Below, piece by piece: positions 37,087 through 47,713 of a stretch of DNA of 64,000 bases. Source of the stretch: Candidatus Woesearchaeota archaeon. Its GTDB lineage: Archaea; Nanobdellota; Nanobdellia; Woesearchaeales; UBA9642. The stretch covers positions 248,001 to 312,000 of the forward strand of contig QZIT01000006.1 of NCBI GenBank assembly GCA_003599145.1, given 5' to 3'. The notes beneath the pieces were generated by a model, which was given only the letters and a program-made list of their open reading frames with translations, ran no database searches and was not told the DNA's origin. Position numbers and translations under genes: made by a program. How positions within the stretch are numbered: position 1 is the stretch's first letter; each line of letters begins with the position of its first letter.

Positions 37087-37605
37087 TTACACTTCAGCAT
37101 TATGCGCAAATCTTGCTGCTTTTCTCTCAAGCCATTCTTTTTTCTGCTCTTCAGTCATTTCTTCAACAGCATCATTCCCAAGAATAAATCCTCTGCACTG
37201 TTTGCTTCCGCATTTGCAGGGGTGCTCTTCATAGCAGTCTTTATCAAAGCTGTAGTCATATCCTAGTTCTTCTCCTTGCTTGATGTCTCTCATGGCAATA
37301 ACCCATATTCTTCCATCATCAATCTCTATTTCGCAATTTTCCTCGCAGGAATGGTTGATAAACCGTGCATCGTTTCCGTTTACTGCTCCATCAATATCGT
37401 GTGTTTCATCCAAGGTGAATATGTAAACGGTTCCGTTTTCGTTGTCTCTGTCCTGTCTTTTGTCTGATTCTTCCTTGGTTATTTTTTCCCCTGTGTACTC
37501 TATGATTTTTGTTCCTTTGGGAATGTCCATCTTAGCAAACACGCCTCTGCCATGAATAGCAGAATCACTTACCAATATCCATGGCGAGTCAGGGCTTTCT
37601 CTCAT
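37087..37605 (-). CDS. SET-domain protein
   Basis: GRGVFAKMDIPKGTKIIEYTGEKI; RFINHSCEENCE; GEELGYDYSF; CKCGSKQCRG; start at internal Met 37605. Confidence 0.9.
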   Translation of the reverse strand: MRESPDSPWILVSDSAIHGRGVFAKMDIPKGTKIIEYTGEKITKEESDKRQDRDNENGTVYIFTLDETHDIDGAVNGNDARFINHSCEENCEIEIDDGRIWVIAMRDIKQGEELGYDYSFDKDCYEEHPCKCGSKQCRGFILGNDAVEEMTEEQKKEWLERKAARFAHNAEV

Positions 37606-37689
37606 ATAAAAACGGAAAAAGAGGTGGTTTTTAAGTGTTGTGGTAGTTTCGGAAATATTTATAAATGTTCTCTGTATCCTTTCTGAACG

Positions 37690-38223
37690 ATGAATCAAAC
37701 TGCAGCAAAAACACTCGATGCTCAAATGCTTTTATGGGATGGTGAAAACCGAGTTTTTCATCCTGTTAAACCGAATGTTCCTGAACTTGTTGACAGTTTC
37801 AAAGTAGCAGACTATGTAGACCGTATTGGAGAACCTATTCCTGTTCTTGAGCTCAATAATTTTGCAACAGTCTATCTGGGCCGTATGATTGTTAATATAG
37901 CGCCTCCAAAATCAAATGGAAAATTGCCTGAAGCAGAGAAAATGCATCATATAAAAGTCCAGCAACTGCGCTATCTTGTTCTTGACCGTTTAATCAACAA
38001 TGCGTTTGACATTGCAGCTAAACATCACGCGCCGTACTTTGTCGTAAACATTGTAGAAAGTGCAGGAGAAGCTATTTTTGAGCTTCAGAAAGATGGCGTT
38101 TTTGAATATAGTCCAGGGCATACAGATAAAAGGTTCTTTCTTCATCCAAGTTTGAATTTGTATGTTCCTGTTCTGCAACACGTGGATGGAATATATAACG
38201 CAACGTCCCGTAAGAAAACATAA
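37690..38223 (+). CDS. Hypothetical protein
   Basis: 177-aa ORF preceded by TATA-like ATTTATAAATG. Confidence 0.65.
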   Translation: MNQTAAKTLDAQMLLWDGENRVFHPVKPNVPELVDSFKVADYVDRIGEPIPVLELNNFATVYLGRMIVNIAPPKSNGKLPEAEKMHHIKVQQLRYLVLDRLINNAFDIAAKHHAPYFVVNIVESAGEAIFELQKDGVFEYSPGHTDKRFFLHPSLNLYVPVLQHVDGIYNATSRKKT

Positions 38224-38256
38224 ATATTTATAAACAATACTTTCTAGAGTGCTTGC

Positions 38257-39435
38257 ATGGATCCTATTTTTTTGGTTACTATCTGCCTTATTCTTAGTTT
38301 AATTCTTGCAGAAGTATTTAATTTTTTCAAATCATCTATTGTCATAGGAATGATTCTTGCAGGAGTTTTGCTGACTATCCCTCAAATACATGTAGCAGTG
38401 ATTACAGAGCAGGGGTTGTCTTTTATTGATTTCCTTTCAAGCCTCGGAATTATCTTTCTGCTGTTTATAACAGGATTGCAGGTTGATTATGAAAAGCTCA
38501 AGGAATCAAGAAAAGAAGAAGGACTGATTGCATTTTTTTCAGCAGTTGTTCCTTTTGCTCTTGGATTTATCGTAAGCTGGCTTTTGGGATTTGAACTCAT
38601 AACCTGCTTTGTTGTTGGAGCAGCATTAGCGCTTACATCAGAAGGAACAACTATTGTTGTGCTGAACGAAGTAAAAAAACTGCGTTCGAAAGTGGGCACT
38701 ATCATCCTTGGGGCAGGCATTCTTGATGATGTCTTTGAAATTCTTTTTCTTTCTATTCTGGTGATTATTGTGCAGAAAGGCATCTCTTCTGAGCTTGCAG
38801 CGTTTCCCTTTAAAATAGTGGTCTTTGTCATGGTGGTCTTTATTATTTTTAAGCTTATTCTTCCTCGATTGATTTCTCATGCTTTAAAAAACGATTCTAA
38901 AATAAGCTCTTTAGGGTTGGTTATTGTCATGTGCTTTTTTATTGCGTCGATTTCAACGTTTTTAGGTTTTGGTCCTATCATCGGAGCGTTCATTGCAGGC
39001 CTTATTCTGCAGCTGCTGATTCATAAGCACACCATTAAGCATAAAATCATTGATGAGATTCAAAACTTCAGCTTTGCTTTGATTATCCCTTTTTTCTTTA
39101 TCAATATAGGACTGCATCTTGATTTGTCTATTCTTCAAACAAATCTTTGGTTAGTGTTGATTATTCTGGCAGTTGCTATTGCTGGAAAAATTATTGGAGC
39201 ATTAATAGTAAGGCCCTGGAGCAGTTTAACTACGCGGCAATTGTATCTTGTTGGATGGGGCATGAATTCAAGAGGTGCTGTTGAGCTGGTTATTGCAGAA
39301 GTTGCCAGAACTGCAGGTTTAATCTCTATAGAAATTTATTCTGTTCTGGTGTTGATGGCAGTGGTTACCACGTTTATCTTTCCCTTTGTTCTCAAATTGT
39401 ATATCAGAAAGTACCCTGGAATTATGGATGCGTGA
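38257..39435 (+). CDS. CPA2/KefB-type cation:proton antiporter
   Basis: Multi-TM; GIIFLLFITGLQVD; LGAGILDDVFEI; GWGMNSRGAVELVIAEVA. Confidence 0.92.
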   Translation: MDPIFLVTICLILSLILAEVFNFFKSSIVIGMILAGVLLTIPQIHVAVITEQGLSFIDFLSSLGIIFLLFITGLQVDYEKLKESRKEEGLIAFFSAVVPFALGFIVSWLLGFELITCFVVGAALALTSEGTTIVVLNEVKKLRSKVGTIILGAGILDDVFEILFLSILVIIVQKGISSELAAFPFKIVVFVMVVFIIFKLILPRLISHALKNDSKISSLGLVIVMCFFIASISTFLGFGPIIGAFIAGLILQLLIHKHTIKHKIIDEIQNFSFALIIPFFFINIGLHLDLSILQTNLWLVLIILAVAIAGKIIGALIVRPWSSLTTRQLYLVGWGMNSRGAVELVIAEVARTAGLISIEIYSVLVLMAVVTTFIFPFVLKLYIRKYPGIMDA

Positions 39436-39518
39436 CTGGAAATTTGCTTTAAGGATTATGTTTCTTCCTGAGAATTTCTAGAATTATCTTTCCTGAACAT
39501 TGCTGAACAACTATAGCT

Positions 39519-41015
39519 TCACTGAACATACTTTTCCATAAACTTTATCAGCAATCGTACTCCGTAGCCTGTTCCTCCTTTTGGCAGATATTCCCTTTCA
39601 TCGTTCAACGATGCAGTTCCTGCTATGTCTAGATGAATCCACGGCATGCTATCAATGAAGTTCTGCAAAAATATTGCGCCTGTAATAGAGCCTGCTTCCT
39701 TGATTTTGCTGATGTTTCTTACGTCAGCTAGATCACTTTTCATGTTTTCTTTGTATTCATCCCATAAAGGAAGCTGCCAGACTCTTTCAAACGTTTCTTC
39801 TCCTGCTTCAACGAGTAAATCCATATTTTTTTGGTCTGTTCCCATCATGCCAGCAGCATGACTTCCCAGTGCAACAATCACAGCTCCTGTTAATGTTGCA
39901 AGATCTATGGCAAGTTCAGGATGCAATTCTTTTTCAGTGTATGCAAGCGCATCTGACAATACTAATCTTCCCTCTGCGTCAGTATTTAAAATTTCAATGG
40001 TTTTGCCGTTAAAACCAGTAACAATGTCTCCTGGTTTTACTGCTGTTCCTGATGGCATGTTCTCGCATGTTGGTATCACGCCGAAAAGCGTAATGGGAAG
40101 TTTCAGCATCGCGGCTGCCTTCATAGTTGCCAGTACCGTAGCTGCTCCTGCCATGTCTATTTTCATATCTTCCATGTGCTCTTCTGGCTTTAAACTTAGC
40201 CCTCCGCTGTCAAAGGTGATGCCTTTACCTACTATTGCCATTGATTTTTTTCCATTTTGGTACGATAGCACAATAAATTTTGGCTCTTCTGCGCTTCCTT
40301 TGGTTACTGCAAGGATGGCGTTCATGCCTAGTTTCTCAAGTTGTTTTTTATCAAAAATTTGGGTTTTCAAAGGCAATTCTTTTGCCATTTTTTCTGCAAT
40401 GGCTGCTAGATGAGATGGTGTAACGACATTTGAAGGTTCATTCACTAAATCCCTTACTAAATTAGTGCACTCTGTAAGAATCATGGCTTTGTTTATGCCT
40501 TTGCTTATCTGCTCTGCATTGTTTCCAATAAGTATCATGCTGTCTATTTTTTTTATCTTTTCTTTGTCAACAGTCTTATAGTGCGTAAATTGATATAACC
40601 CTAGAATGGTCGCTTCAGCTATTGCCAATGCTTTTGTTTCTTCATTCTTTTCGTCTTTTCCTTCAAAGTCTACAAGCAGCAGGGCATTTGCAAACGATTT
40701 TGCATTCATTTCCCGCGCTTCTTTTGCAGCAACACCTGAGACTTTTCTTAAGGTTTCTAGAGTAAATTCCTTTTTATCTCCTAAGCCAATAAGCAAGATC
40801 TGCTTTGCAGGCATTTTTCCTTGCGTAGACAAAACACAAATCTCCTTTAATTCTCCTGTGAATCTTTTTTGAGTTATTGCATTGCTTATTTCATGGTTCA
40901 GTGCATCATCAAGCTGTTGCATCATGCTGCTTAGTGGTTGCTGTTCAAAAAGTCCGACAACAAGAACGTCAGCTTTTGCTTCAAGAATATTTTTTTCAGT
41001 AGTTATGTTTACCAT
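39519..41015 (-). CDS. pepA: Leucyl aminopeptidase (M17)
   Basis: VGKGITFDSGGLSLKP, NTDAEGRLVLSDAL; start at internal Met 41015. Confidence 0.93.
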   Translation of the reverse strand: MVNITTEKNILEAKADVLVVGLFEQQPLSSMMQQLDDALNHEISNAITQKRFTGELKEICVLSTQGKMPAKQILLIGLGDKKEFTLETLRKVSGVAAKEAREMNAKSFANALLLVDFEGKDEKNEETKALAIAEATILGLYQFTHYKTVDKEKIKKIDSMILIGNNAEQISKGINKAMILTECTNLVRDLVNEPSNVVTPSHLAAIAEKMAKELPLKTQIFDKKQLEKLGMNAILAVTKGSAEEPKFIVLSYQNGKKSMAIVGKGITFDSGGLSLKPEEHMEDMKIDMAGAATVLATMKAAAMLKLPITLFGVIPTCENMPSGTAVKPGDIVTGFNGKTIEILNTDAEGRLVLSDALAYTEKELHPELAIDLATLTGAVIVALGSHAAGMMGTDQKNMDLLVEAGEETFERVWQLPLWDEYKENMKSDLADVRNISKIKEAGSITGAIFLQNFIDSMPWIHLDIAGTASLNDEREYLPKGGTGYGVRLLIKFMEKYVQ

Positions 41016-41127
41016 GGTATTCAAAATAACAACCTCTATAAATAGTTTTTTGATTTTTTTGCTGTTTTTTCTGATACGGTAAAAAAAATGCAAAAGGTTT
41101 ATAAAGTGGAAAAAAGACTTGTAGAGC

Positions 41128-42150
41128 ATGCTTTTGGAAGATGAATCAGATTTTAGTTTTGAAGAGCCGGCTGTTTCTTTTGAAGCACTTCCTTCTTTGA
41201 AAATAGACGTTCCTGAGGAAAAAATAAACCATATTGAAAGGTCTTCGCTTGATACGTTGATTTCCATTTTGAGTGAACAAATGAAAACATCTTCACATCA
41301 TTCTTATATTGCAATTCGCGTAAACGTCATCTTGCCTCATGATGCCTATGTCAAAACATTTCAGTATGGCAAAATTCCCTCTGCGCAGGAATATCCTACC
41401 AACTTGCTTGTTTCAGGAATTGGAAAAAAAATAGGTCTGTTGCTCAGACGAAAGCCATCTGCGCAATCACTGAGAACTCTTAAAAAGAAACTATTAAGTG
41501 TTGCCGAAGAAGCAGCTGCATGCGAATATGAAATGGAGACAGAAAATTGGCATTTGAGGAGCTTCCTTAAGGAGCATCCTGCAATACATAACTTTCTGAC
41601 TGATGCGTATTCTGCGCAGATTTCCATGCTGATAGACGTGTTGGATGGCTATAGAAATCCTCCATTAAGTAATGGCATTGCGCAATCACTCAGTCATTTG
41701 AGTTATCTTACCAATGCAGGCATGGTCTCTCCTCATATCACAAGCAGGGAGCTTGCGGGAGTTTATCTTGATGATCCAGAAGCAATGAGCAGAGATGCCA
41801 GTGTCGATATTGCTACGGTTTCTTATCTCTTTCCTGCTTTCCATCATGCACATAGTGAGCTTAAGCCTGTTCTTGACACTCTTGGCCTTGCTCTTGGGGG
41901 ATTAATGCAGCAGAAAAATGATTTTCTGATAAGAAGACTTGGATTATATCTTAGTAGTGCATCTGACTACTTGAGTGATGATTTTAATGCCTTGCGAAAA
42001 ACAGAGCCTCCTGATCAGTGTCCTATGACTAAAGATGTGTTTCTTCACTTCCAAAGAACAGGATGTCTATTAAACGTTTTGAGTGCTTATCTTAAAGAAT
42101 ATGAAGATGCATACAGCATAGATGAACCTCTTGACAGCACGTTTCCTTGA
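41128..42150 (+). CDS. Hypothetical protein
   Basis: 340-aa ORF with TATA box upstream. Confidence 0.65.
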   Translation: MLLEDESDFSFEEPAVSFEALPSLKIDVPEEKINHIERSSLDTLISILSEQMKTSSHHSYIAIRVNVILPHDAYVKTFQYGKIPSAQEYPTNLLVSGIGKKIGLLLRRKPSAQSLRTLKKKLLSVAEEAAACEYEMETENWHLRSFLKEHPAIHNFLTDAYSAQISMLIDVLDGYRNPPLSNGIAQSLSHLSYLTNAGMVSPHITSRELAGVYLDDPEAMSRDASVDIATVSYLFPAFHHAHSELKPVLDTLGLALGGLMQQKNDFLIRRLGLYLSSASDYLSDDFNALRKTEPPDQCPMTKDVFLHFQRTGCLLNVLSAYLKEYEDAYSIDEPLDSTFP

Positions 42151-42222
42151 TGTCTCTATTCTCCAATAGTAAGTAAACTTAATAAAGGTTCTTCATCATT
42201 AGAGCTTAAGGAGGGAACATTC

Positions 42223-43017
42223 TTGGACTTTGAAATAAAAACCAAAACAAGAGTAAACCTGAAAAAGTACACTCAGGATGATATTGATGTAGCTTATAAA
42301 TTTTCTACGGTGATTTATAAAGAGTTTGACAAGTTTGTAAAAGCAATAGTGCTTTTTGGAAGTTCTGCAAGGCAGCAAAAATCAGGAGATATCGATATTT
42401 TGCTGATTGTGGACGATGTTACTATTCAGTTAACGCCTGAATTAATTCAAACGTATAGGATTATTACAGAAAAAACCGTTGCAAAAATTTCAACAAAATT
42501 GCACATAACGACGATGCGCTTTACAAGCTTTTGGGAGTACTGCAGGGCAGGAGACCCTGTTGCGGTTAATATTTTAAGAGACGGCATTGCCATTCTTGAT
42601 ACTGGCTTTTTTGACCCCATGCAGGCATTGCTGTATCAGGGCAGGATAAGGCCAACGCCTGAAAGCATATGGAGCTATTTTTCAAAAGCGCCTGTAACGT
42701 TGCATAATTCGCAATGGCATGTTTTGCAGGGAGTGATTGATTTGTATTGGGCAGTGATTGATTCAGCGCATGCAGCACTGATGAAAATGGGAGAAATCCC
42801 TCCAAGTCCTGCACATGTTGCAGATTTGCTTGAAGAAAAATTGGTCAAAAAGAAACTATTGCACAATCGCTATCCGAAAATCATGGCCCATTTTTATCAT
42901 CTCAGCAAGGCAATAACCCATGGAGAGATACGAACTATTTCTGGCGAGCAATACGATCAATACTTCAAGGATGCAAAGGACTTTGTTGACGAAATGCAGC
43001 GATTTATCAGAAAATAA
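42223..43017 (+). CDS. Minimal nucleotidyltransferase-fold protein
   Basis: IVLFGSSARQQKSGDIDILLIVDD. Confidence 0.8.
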   Translation: MDFEIKTKTRVNLKKYTQDDIDVAYKFSTVIYKEFDKFVKAIVLFGSSARQQKSGDIDILLIVDDVTIQLTPELIQTYRIITEKTVAKISTKLHITTMRFTSFWEYCRAGDPVAVNILRDGIAILDTGFFDPMQALLYQGRIRPTPESIWSYFSKAPVTLHNSQWHVLQGVIDLYWAVIDSAHAALMKMGEIPPSPAHVADLLEEKLVKKKLLHNRYPKIMAHFYHLSKAITHGEIRTISGEQYDQYFKDAKDFVDEMQRFIRK

Positions 43018-43100
43018 TTTCCATTGCAGTTGAAGTCTTGAACAGCTTTTTATATGCATTTGCTTTTATACAGAAATAGTTTGAAAATAAATATGAATAG

Positions 43101-44309
43101 GTGATGATGATGAAAAAAATGTTAGTGCTATTCTTTGTTTTGTTGATTTCTCTTTCAATGGTGCATGCAAAAAGTATGGCCGTGCAAGAAATCCGACCAT
43201 TGCCGGCCATTCCTTCTGTTGCACAATATTATTCTGTTTATTTTGATGAAGAAGGCGAAGCCATTGTTACCCTCTCCGTTAATCTTGTTAACAACGGAGA
43301 TGAGACCATCAACCAGTTAACTGTTGAAATTCCCTCTGCGCAGGTTAGATTTCTCGGTGTAATGCAGCGTGTGGATGATGTTCAGTATGATGCGTATGGA
43401 AATTTTCAAACGATAGGCTATGAATCTCTTGAGGTAACTCCAACAGAGCTGTCTCATTCGTTAGTGTTGCCGCTTACGCTGAAAGATTCTGTTCAGGCAA
43501 AAGAAACGACCAATATGCTTATCGTATACAAAGCAAACGGTTATGTCAAGACCTCTGCAGGAGTTCACAATTTCAATTTTGAAACTGCAAAATTTCCCTA
43601 TGACACCTCGACCGTGAGAGTTGCAGTAAATGTCCAAGAAGGATTATATCTTAAGGGAACGAGAAGCAATGTGAATTATCTTCCCAATACGATGCTGATG
43701 GCAAAATCAACTATGGACATGACTGCTGCTGAAAGGCAGACCGTAAACAATTATGCTTCTCAAATTATGTATGCTTCTGGATGGGTGAAAACAGCTTCCT
43801 ATTTAGATCCTTTGGAAAGTTTTTCTGTTGAAGGTAAATATGCAAATTCTTGGTTTACGGTAAACTGGGCATGGCTGTTGTTTATTCTAGTCATTATTGT
43901 GCTGGTTATTTTTGGCATTGTTTTTTTAGTTAAAAAACTGAAAAAGAATGCTCCTGCAAAAATCATAACAACAAAGAATACTCCAGAGAAAAAAAGTCAA
44001 TTCCTGCTTGCAGCAGGCGCAGGATTTTTTAACGCGCTAGCCATAGCAATCATCTGGATTATTGTTGTCGTTATTGCAAACAGCATGGGCAGATATGGAA
44101 GCATTGAAATTGTCGGGCTTTTTCTCATTTTGCTTGCAATTCTTATTACTCTTGGATTGTTGATAGGTGTTCCTCTTTATCTCGGTTCAAAATATGGTTT
44201 TGCCGTCGGTGGAGGAACTGCGCTGACAACCTTTGCTTGGTTGTTTATTTTTGCAATTATTCTCGTCGTCATACTCTTCTTAACTATGACCACAAGAACG
44301 GTTTATTAA
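43101..44309 (+). CDS. Secreted/membrane protein with C-terminal TM helices
   Basis: N-terminal signal-like segment plus several TM segments. Confidence 0.7.
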   Translation: MMMMKKMLVLFFVLLISLSMVHAKSMAVQEIRPLPAIPSVAQYYSVYFDEEGEAIVTLSVNLVNNGDETINQLTVEIPSAQVRFLGVMQRVDDVQYDAYGNFQTIGYESLEVTPTELSHSLVLPLTLKDSVQAKETTNMLIVYKANGYVKTSAGVHNFNFETAKFPYDTSTVRVAVNVQEGLYLKGTRSNVNYLPNTMLMAKSTMDMTAAERQTVNNYASQIMYASGWVKTASYLDPLESFSVEGKYANSWFTVNWAWLLFILVIIVLVIFGIVFLVKKLKKNAPAKIITTKNTPEKKSQFLLAAGAGFFNALAIAIIWIIVVVIANSMGRYGSIEIVGLFLILLAILITLGLLIGVPLYLGSKYGFAVGGGTALTTFAWLFIFAIILVVILFLTMTTRTVY

Positions 44310-44332
44310 TTTTTTTTACTTTCTTCAAAATA

Positions 44333-47230
44333 TCACAGTCTTTCAAGAATAAATTCCAATAATTCCTCTGGCCATGACTTTTTTATCTCTGCAATGTGCT
44401 TCTGTATTTGCGCTTTCATCTCCTCGCTAAACGCGCTGTCGTTCTCTATTACTTTCACTATCTCTTCTTTGGCAAACATCGGCACTTTTTCTAAATTCCA
44501 TGCCATGGCTTTTAATTTTTCTTTTTCAGGATCTTTTTCTTGCTGTGCTTTTTTATAATTCTCTTGAATCAGTTCCTGCATGTTTAAATAGGCTTGCTCT
44601 TTTTTTGTCTGGTCGAGTGAAATTTTTGCCAATACCATCTGGTGCATTCTTCTTAAAAATTCTAACTTGTCATCCATTTTCATAATATCGCTGTAGCCCA
44701 TGGTGACTAAATTAAAGGCAAACGGCGTAGGAACATCAGTGTAAATTTCTTTAATGCTTATTTTCTCGTCTTCAACTTCCTTTAAAACCAGTTCTGCGTT
44801 CCCAATATCCATCAAGTCTTCAAGCACTTCTCGTCTTGATTCTTGTAAAATAGGAAATTCATTGCTGATTTTTTTCACTGCAGAAAGCAGTAATCGTGAA
44901 TTCTGAGCTTGTCGTGAAACTGATTTTTTCCTGCCCATATAATTTCTTAAAATCATCAATGCTCTTGATGCGCAGTGCCTGAATCTTCTGTTTAAGACAA
45001 CGGTTTTATCGAGGGCAAGCTCCATCAGTTTTCTCAAATCTTTGCTTTTCAGCATTTTAAAAATTCTTGCAGCCTGAATGTTTTCTTTGGTTAAAATATA
45101 AAATCCGTTGTCGTTGATATTCATCTCGACGTCTTTTTTCTGCACTTTGGCTATGGCAAAGGCCATGGCCCTGCTTAAAACATCATTGACTCTCCTGCCA
45201 AAAAGCGTGTGAAAAATGATGTATTTATTGTTGCCGTCGTTGTAATACTCGATGACGATTTTTCTGTCGTGGGGAATTTCGCTGTAGGCATGCTGCTCCT
45301 TGAAATATTCGTAGATGCTGTTTGCCCCGTATTCATCGATGTATAAATAATCGTGGATGAATTTCAAAACTTCTGCTCTGGGTGTTTTGCTGTCGAAAAA
45401 TTCTTCCATGTATCTCCTGAACTTTTGAATTTCCATGGCTAAATCAAAACTTAAAGGCAATTGCTCTGAAAACCATGACGGTACTGTTGGCGGTCTGCTG
45501 ACTGATGCTTTTACAAATGCAGTCATGCCCTGGCTGTATAAAAATTCATAAACGTTTCCTCCCAAGACAAAAATATCTCCTCGTTTTAATCGCTCTAAAA
45601 AGTTTTCATCAATTCTTCCGATGATGACGTCTTTTACTTTTACTTTGACAGACGTTTCATCAGGAATAGTGCCTATGTTCGTCATGTAGAGCATTCTTGC
45701 CATTTTTCCTTTTTTTCCCATCATGCCTGTTGTCTCATCAATCCAGATTTTTGCATAGACATTTCTTTCCTCTAAGCTGACATATTCTCCGCTTAAGTAT
45801 CTTAAAATGTCCTGATAAGAACTTCTTGCTAAATTTCTAAAACAGTAGCTTCGTTTGACCAAGAAAAATGTTTCTTCAATATTTTTTGGCTCTTCAATCA
45901 CCATGCCAAAAATTTGCTGTGCCAAAACATCAATGGCATTTTCAGGAATGTGAATTTTGTCAATCTTTTTTTCAATGGCTGCTTTTAATAAAACAGCGCA
46001 TTCAACCAAATCATCCCTGTCCATAACAATAAGCCTTCCTTTTGCAAGATCATGCAGTTTATGGCCGCTTCTTCCTATTCTCTGCAATGCCCGTGCAACG
46101 CTTTTTGGGCTGCTTAAGAGAATGACTAAATCGATGTAGCCGATGTCAATGCCTAATTCTAGAGAAGTTGAACTGACAACAGCTTTTAATTTTCCCTGCT
46201 TTAATTTTGTTTCAATATCTAATCGGTGCTCTCTGCTTAAGCTTCCATGATGGGCTCCTATAAAACTTTTTTCGCCCTCTGCTTCCTCATTGAATTTTAC
46301 ATAATTTTGAGGAAATTTGTCTTTTAAATGATGGACAACTCTTTCTGTTGCGCTTCTTGTGTTGGTAAAAATCAGTGTTGTTCTATGCTCTTGAATGAGT
46401 TTATCAAGCAATTTGTACATTTCGGTATGAACAACTTCGTGCGTTGCATTGATTAAGTTGCTTACGGGGCTGAGAACTTGCAAATCGAGCTTTTTAAGAT
46501 ACTGCACATCGACTATCTTGCAGTCTCTTGGTTCAGTTTCATCTTTCATGCCTACAAGAAACTTTCCAACGTCTTCAAGTGGACTGATGGTTGCGCTCAA
46601 ACCTATTCGAGTAAAGTTAGTTATGGCGTTGAGCCGTTCCATAGACAAGCTTAAATGAACTCCTCGTTTTGATTCTGCCAGAGAGTGAATTTCATCGATG
46701 ATGACCCATTCGACCTGCTTTATATTTTCCTTGAACTTTGTAGTGCTGAGCATGATGGCAAAGCTTTCAGGTGTTGTTATTAAAATATGGGGAACCTGCT
46801 TGAGCATTTTTGCCTTTTCGCTTGCAGTGGTGTCTCCTGTGCGAAGAGCAACATTAACTTTGAACTCCTTATTTTGCTGTTTTGCTATTTCTTCCATTTC
46901 CTGCAGTGGCTGCTTTAAATTTCTTTCAATGTCGTTTGCTAATGCCTTCAAAGGGGAAATGTAGATGCAATACACTCTGTCTTCAAGAATTTTTTTTTGT
47001 GAAAGGTCAATGAGCTCATTGAGAATGGATAAAAATGCAGATAATGTTTTTCCGCTTCCTGTTGGCGAGCTGATTAAGGTATTTTCTCTTTGATGAATGT
47101 TGATAATGGAAAACTTTTGTGGGGGTGCAAACTCTTTAAACTTGCCAGTAAACCATTCTTTGATGACAGGATGGAGGATGTTCAGTATTTCCTCATCCTT
47201 GTAGGGCTTTTCCTGAAAGACAACTGCCAT
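44333..47230 (-). CDS. Lhr-like DEAD/H superfamily 2 helicase
   Basis: SSPTGSGKTLSAFL, VIIDEIHSL, LGIDIGYIDLVI, ARALQRIGRSGH. Confidence 0.93.
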   Translation of the reverse strand: MAVVFQEKPYKDEEILNILHPVIKEWFTGKFKEFAPPQKFSIINIHQRENTLISSPTGSGKTLSAFLSILNELIDLSQKKILEDRVYCIYISPLKALANDIERNLKQPLQEMEEIAKQQNKEFKVNVALRTGDTTASEKAKMLKQVPHILITTPESFAIMLSTTKFKENIKQVEWVIIDEIHSLAESKRGVHLSLSMERLNAITNFTRIGLSATISPLEDVGKFLVGMKDETEPRDCKIVDVQYLKKLDLQVLSPVSNLINATHEVVHTEMYKLLDKLIQEHRTTLIFTNTRSATERVVHHLKDKFPQNYVKFNEEAEGEKSFIGAHHGSLSREHRLDIETKLKQGKLKAVVSSTSLELGIDIGYIDLVILLSSPKSVARALQRIGRSGHKLHDLAKGRLIVMDRDDLVECAVLLKAAIEKKIDKIHIPENAIDVLAQQIFGMVIEEPKNIEETFFLVKRSYCFRNLARSSYQDILRYLSGEYVSLEERNVYAKIWIDETTGMMGKKGKMARMLYMTNIGTIPDETSVKVKVKDVIIGRIDENFLERLKRGDIFVLGGNVYEFLYSQGMTAFVKASVSRPPTVPSWFSEQLPLSFDLAMEIQKFRRYMEEFFDSKTPRAEVLKFIHDYLYIDEYGANSIYEYFKEQHAYSEIPHDRKIVIEYYNDGNNKYIIFHTLFGRRVNDVLSRAMAFAIAKVQKKDVEMNINDNGFYILTKENIQAARIFKMLKSKDLRKLMELALDKTVVLNRRFRHCASRALMILRNYMGRKKSVSRQAQNSRLLLSAVKKISNEFPILQESRREVLEDLMDIGNAELVLKEVEDEKISIKEIYTDVPTPFAFNLVTMGYSDIMKMDDKLEFLRRMHQMVLAKISLDQTKKEQAYLNMQELIQENYKKAQQEKDPEKEKLKAMAWNLEKVPMFAKEEIVKVIENDSAFSEEMKAQIQKHIAEIKKSWPEELLEFILERL

Positions 47231-47312
47231 GGTTCAAGGAAGAAGGGGTTCTTTAAAAATATACTCTGTGCATGACCAGTGGGTTTATAAATTTGAAATT
47301 GTTTCCCCTTGC

Positions 47313-47708
47313 ATGGATGTTGAAACGCACACTGCGATAAATACAGGGCAGTATTACAGGAGTGGCATTCGGGGAGAGCTTTCTGATGAACTGACTTTTC
47401 CTTTTCTTAAAACCAATCCTTGGAAAAGAGGAAGAACGCTTGATTTTATTGAAACAGGTCCTGGGATGGATCCAACGTATAGCGTGGGCAGACAATGCCA
47501 GATACATTTTCCTCAGGAGTATACCTTAACAAAGCATAAACACCGAAAACCCCGATTTAGATTTGGTACAGTAAAGTCTATTACAGAATATGTATCAAAT
47601 ACTGACGCGAATGAAAAAGTGTATATGATTGAAATTGATTTAGGAATTGCAACAGTCTATGTTAACTCTGAATTTTTGTCAACGCATCATGTTAATAAAA
47701 GAAAATAA
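47313..47708 (+). CDS. Hypothetical protein
   Basis: In-frame Met after TATA-like GTTTATAAATTT; start adjusted from 47229. Confidence 0.5.
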   Translation: MDVETHTAINTGQYYRSGIRGELSDELTFPFLKTNPWKRGRTLDFIETGPGMDPTYSVGRQCQIHFPQEYTLTKHKHRKPRFRFGTVKSITEYVSNTDANEKVYMIEIDLGIATVYVNSEFLSTHHVNKRK

Positions 47709-47713
47709 AAAAT

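Noticed and set aside
37606-37725. N-terminal extension of the SET protein
   Set aside because: Would overlap the divergent gene at 37690 and its TATA box; Met 37605 fits better.
39907-40413. 168-aa plus-strand ORF
   Set aside because: Antisense to the well-supported M17 aminopeptidase gene.
41016-41267. N-terminal extension of PepA
   Set aside because: Overlaps the divergent gene at 41128; Met 41015 (MVNITTEKNILEAKADVLVVG) is the typical start.
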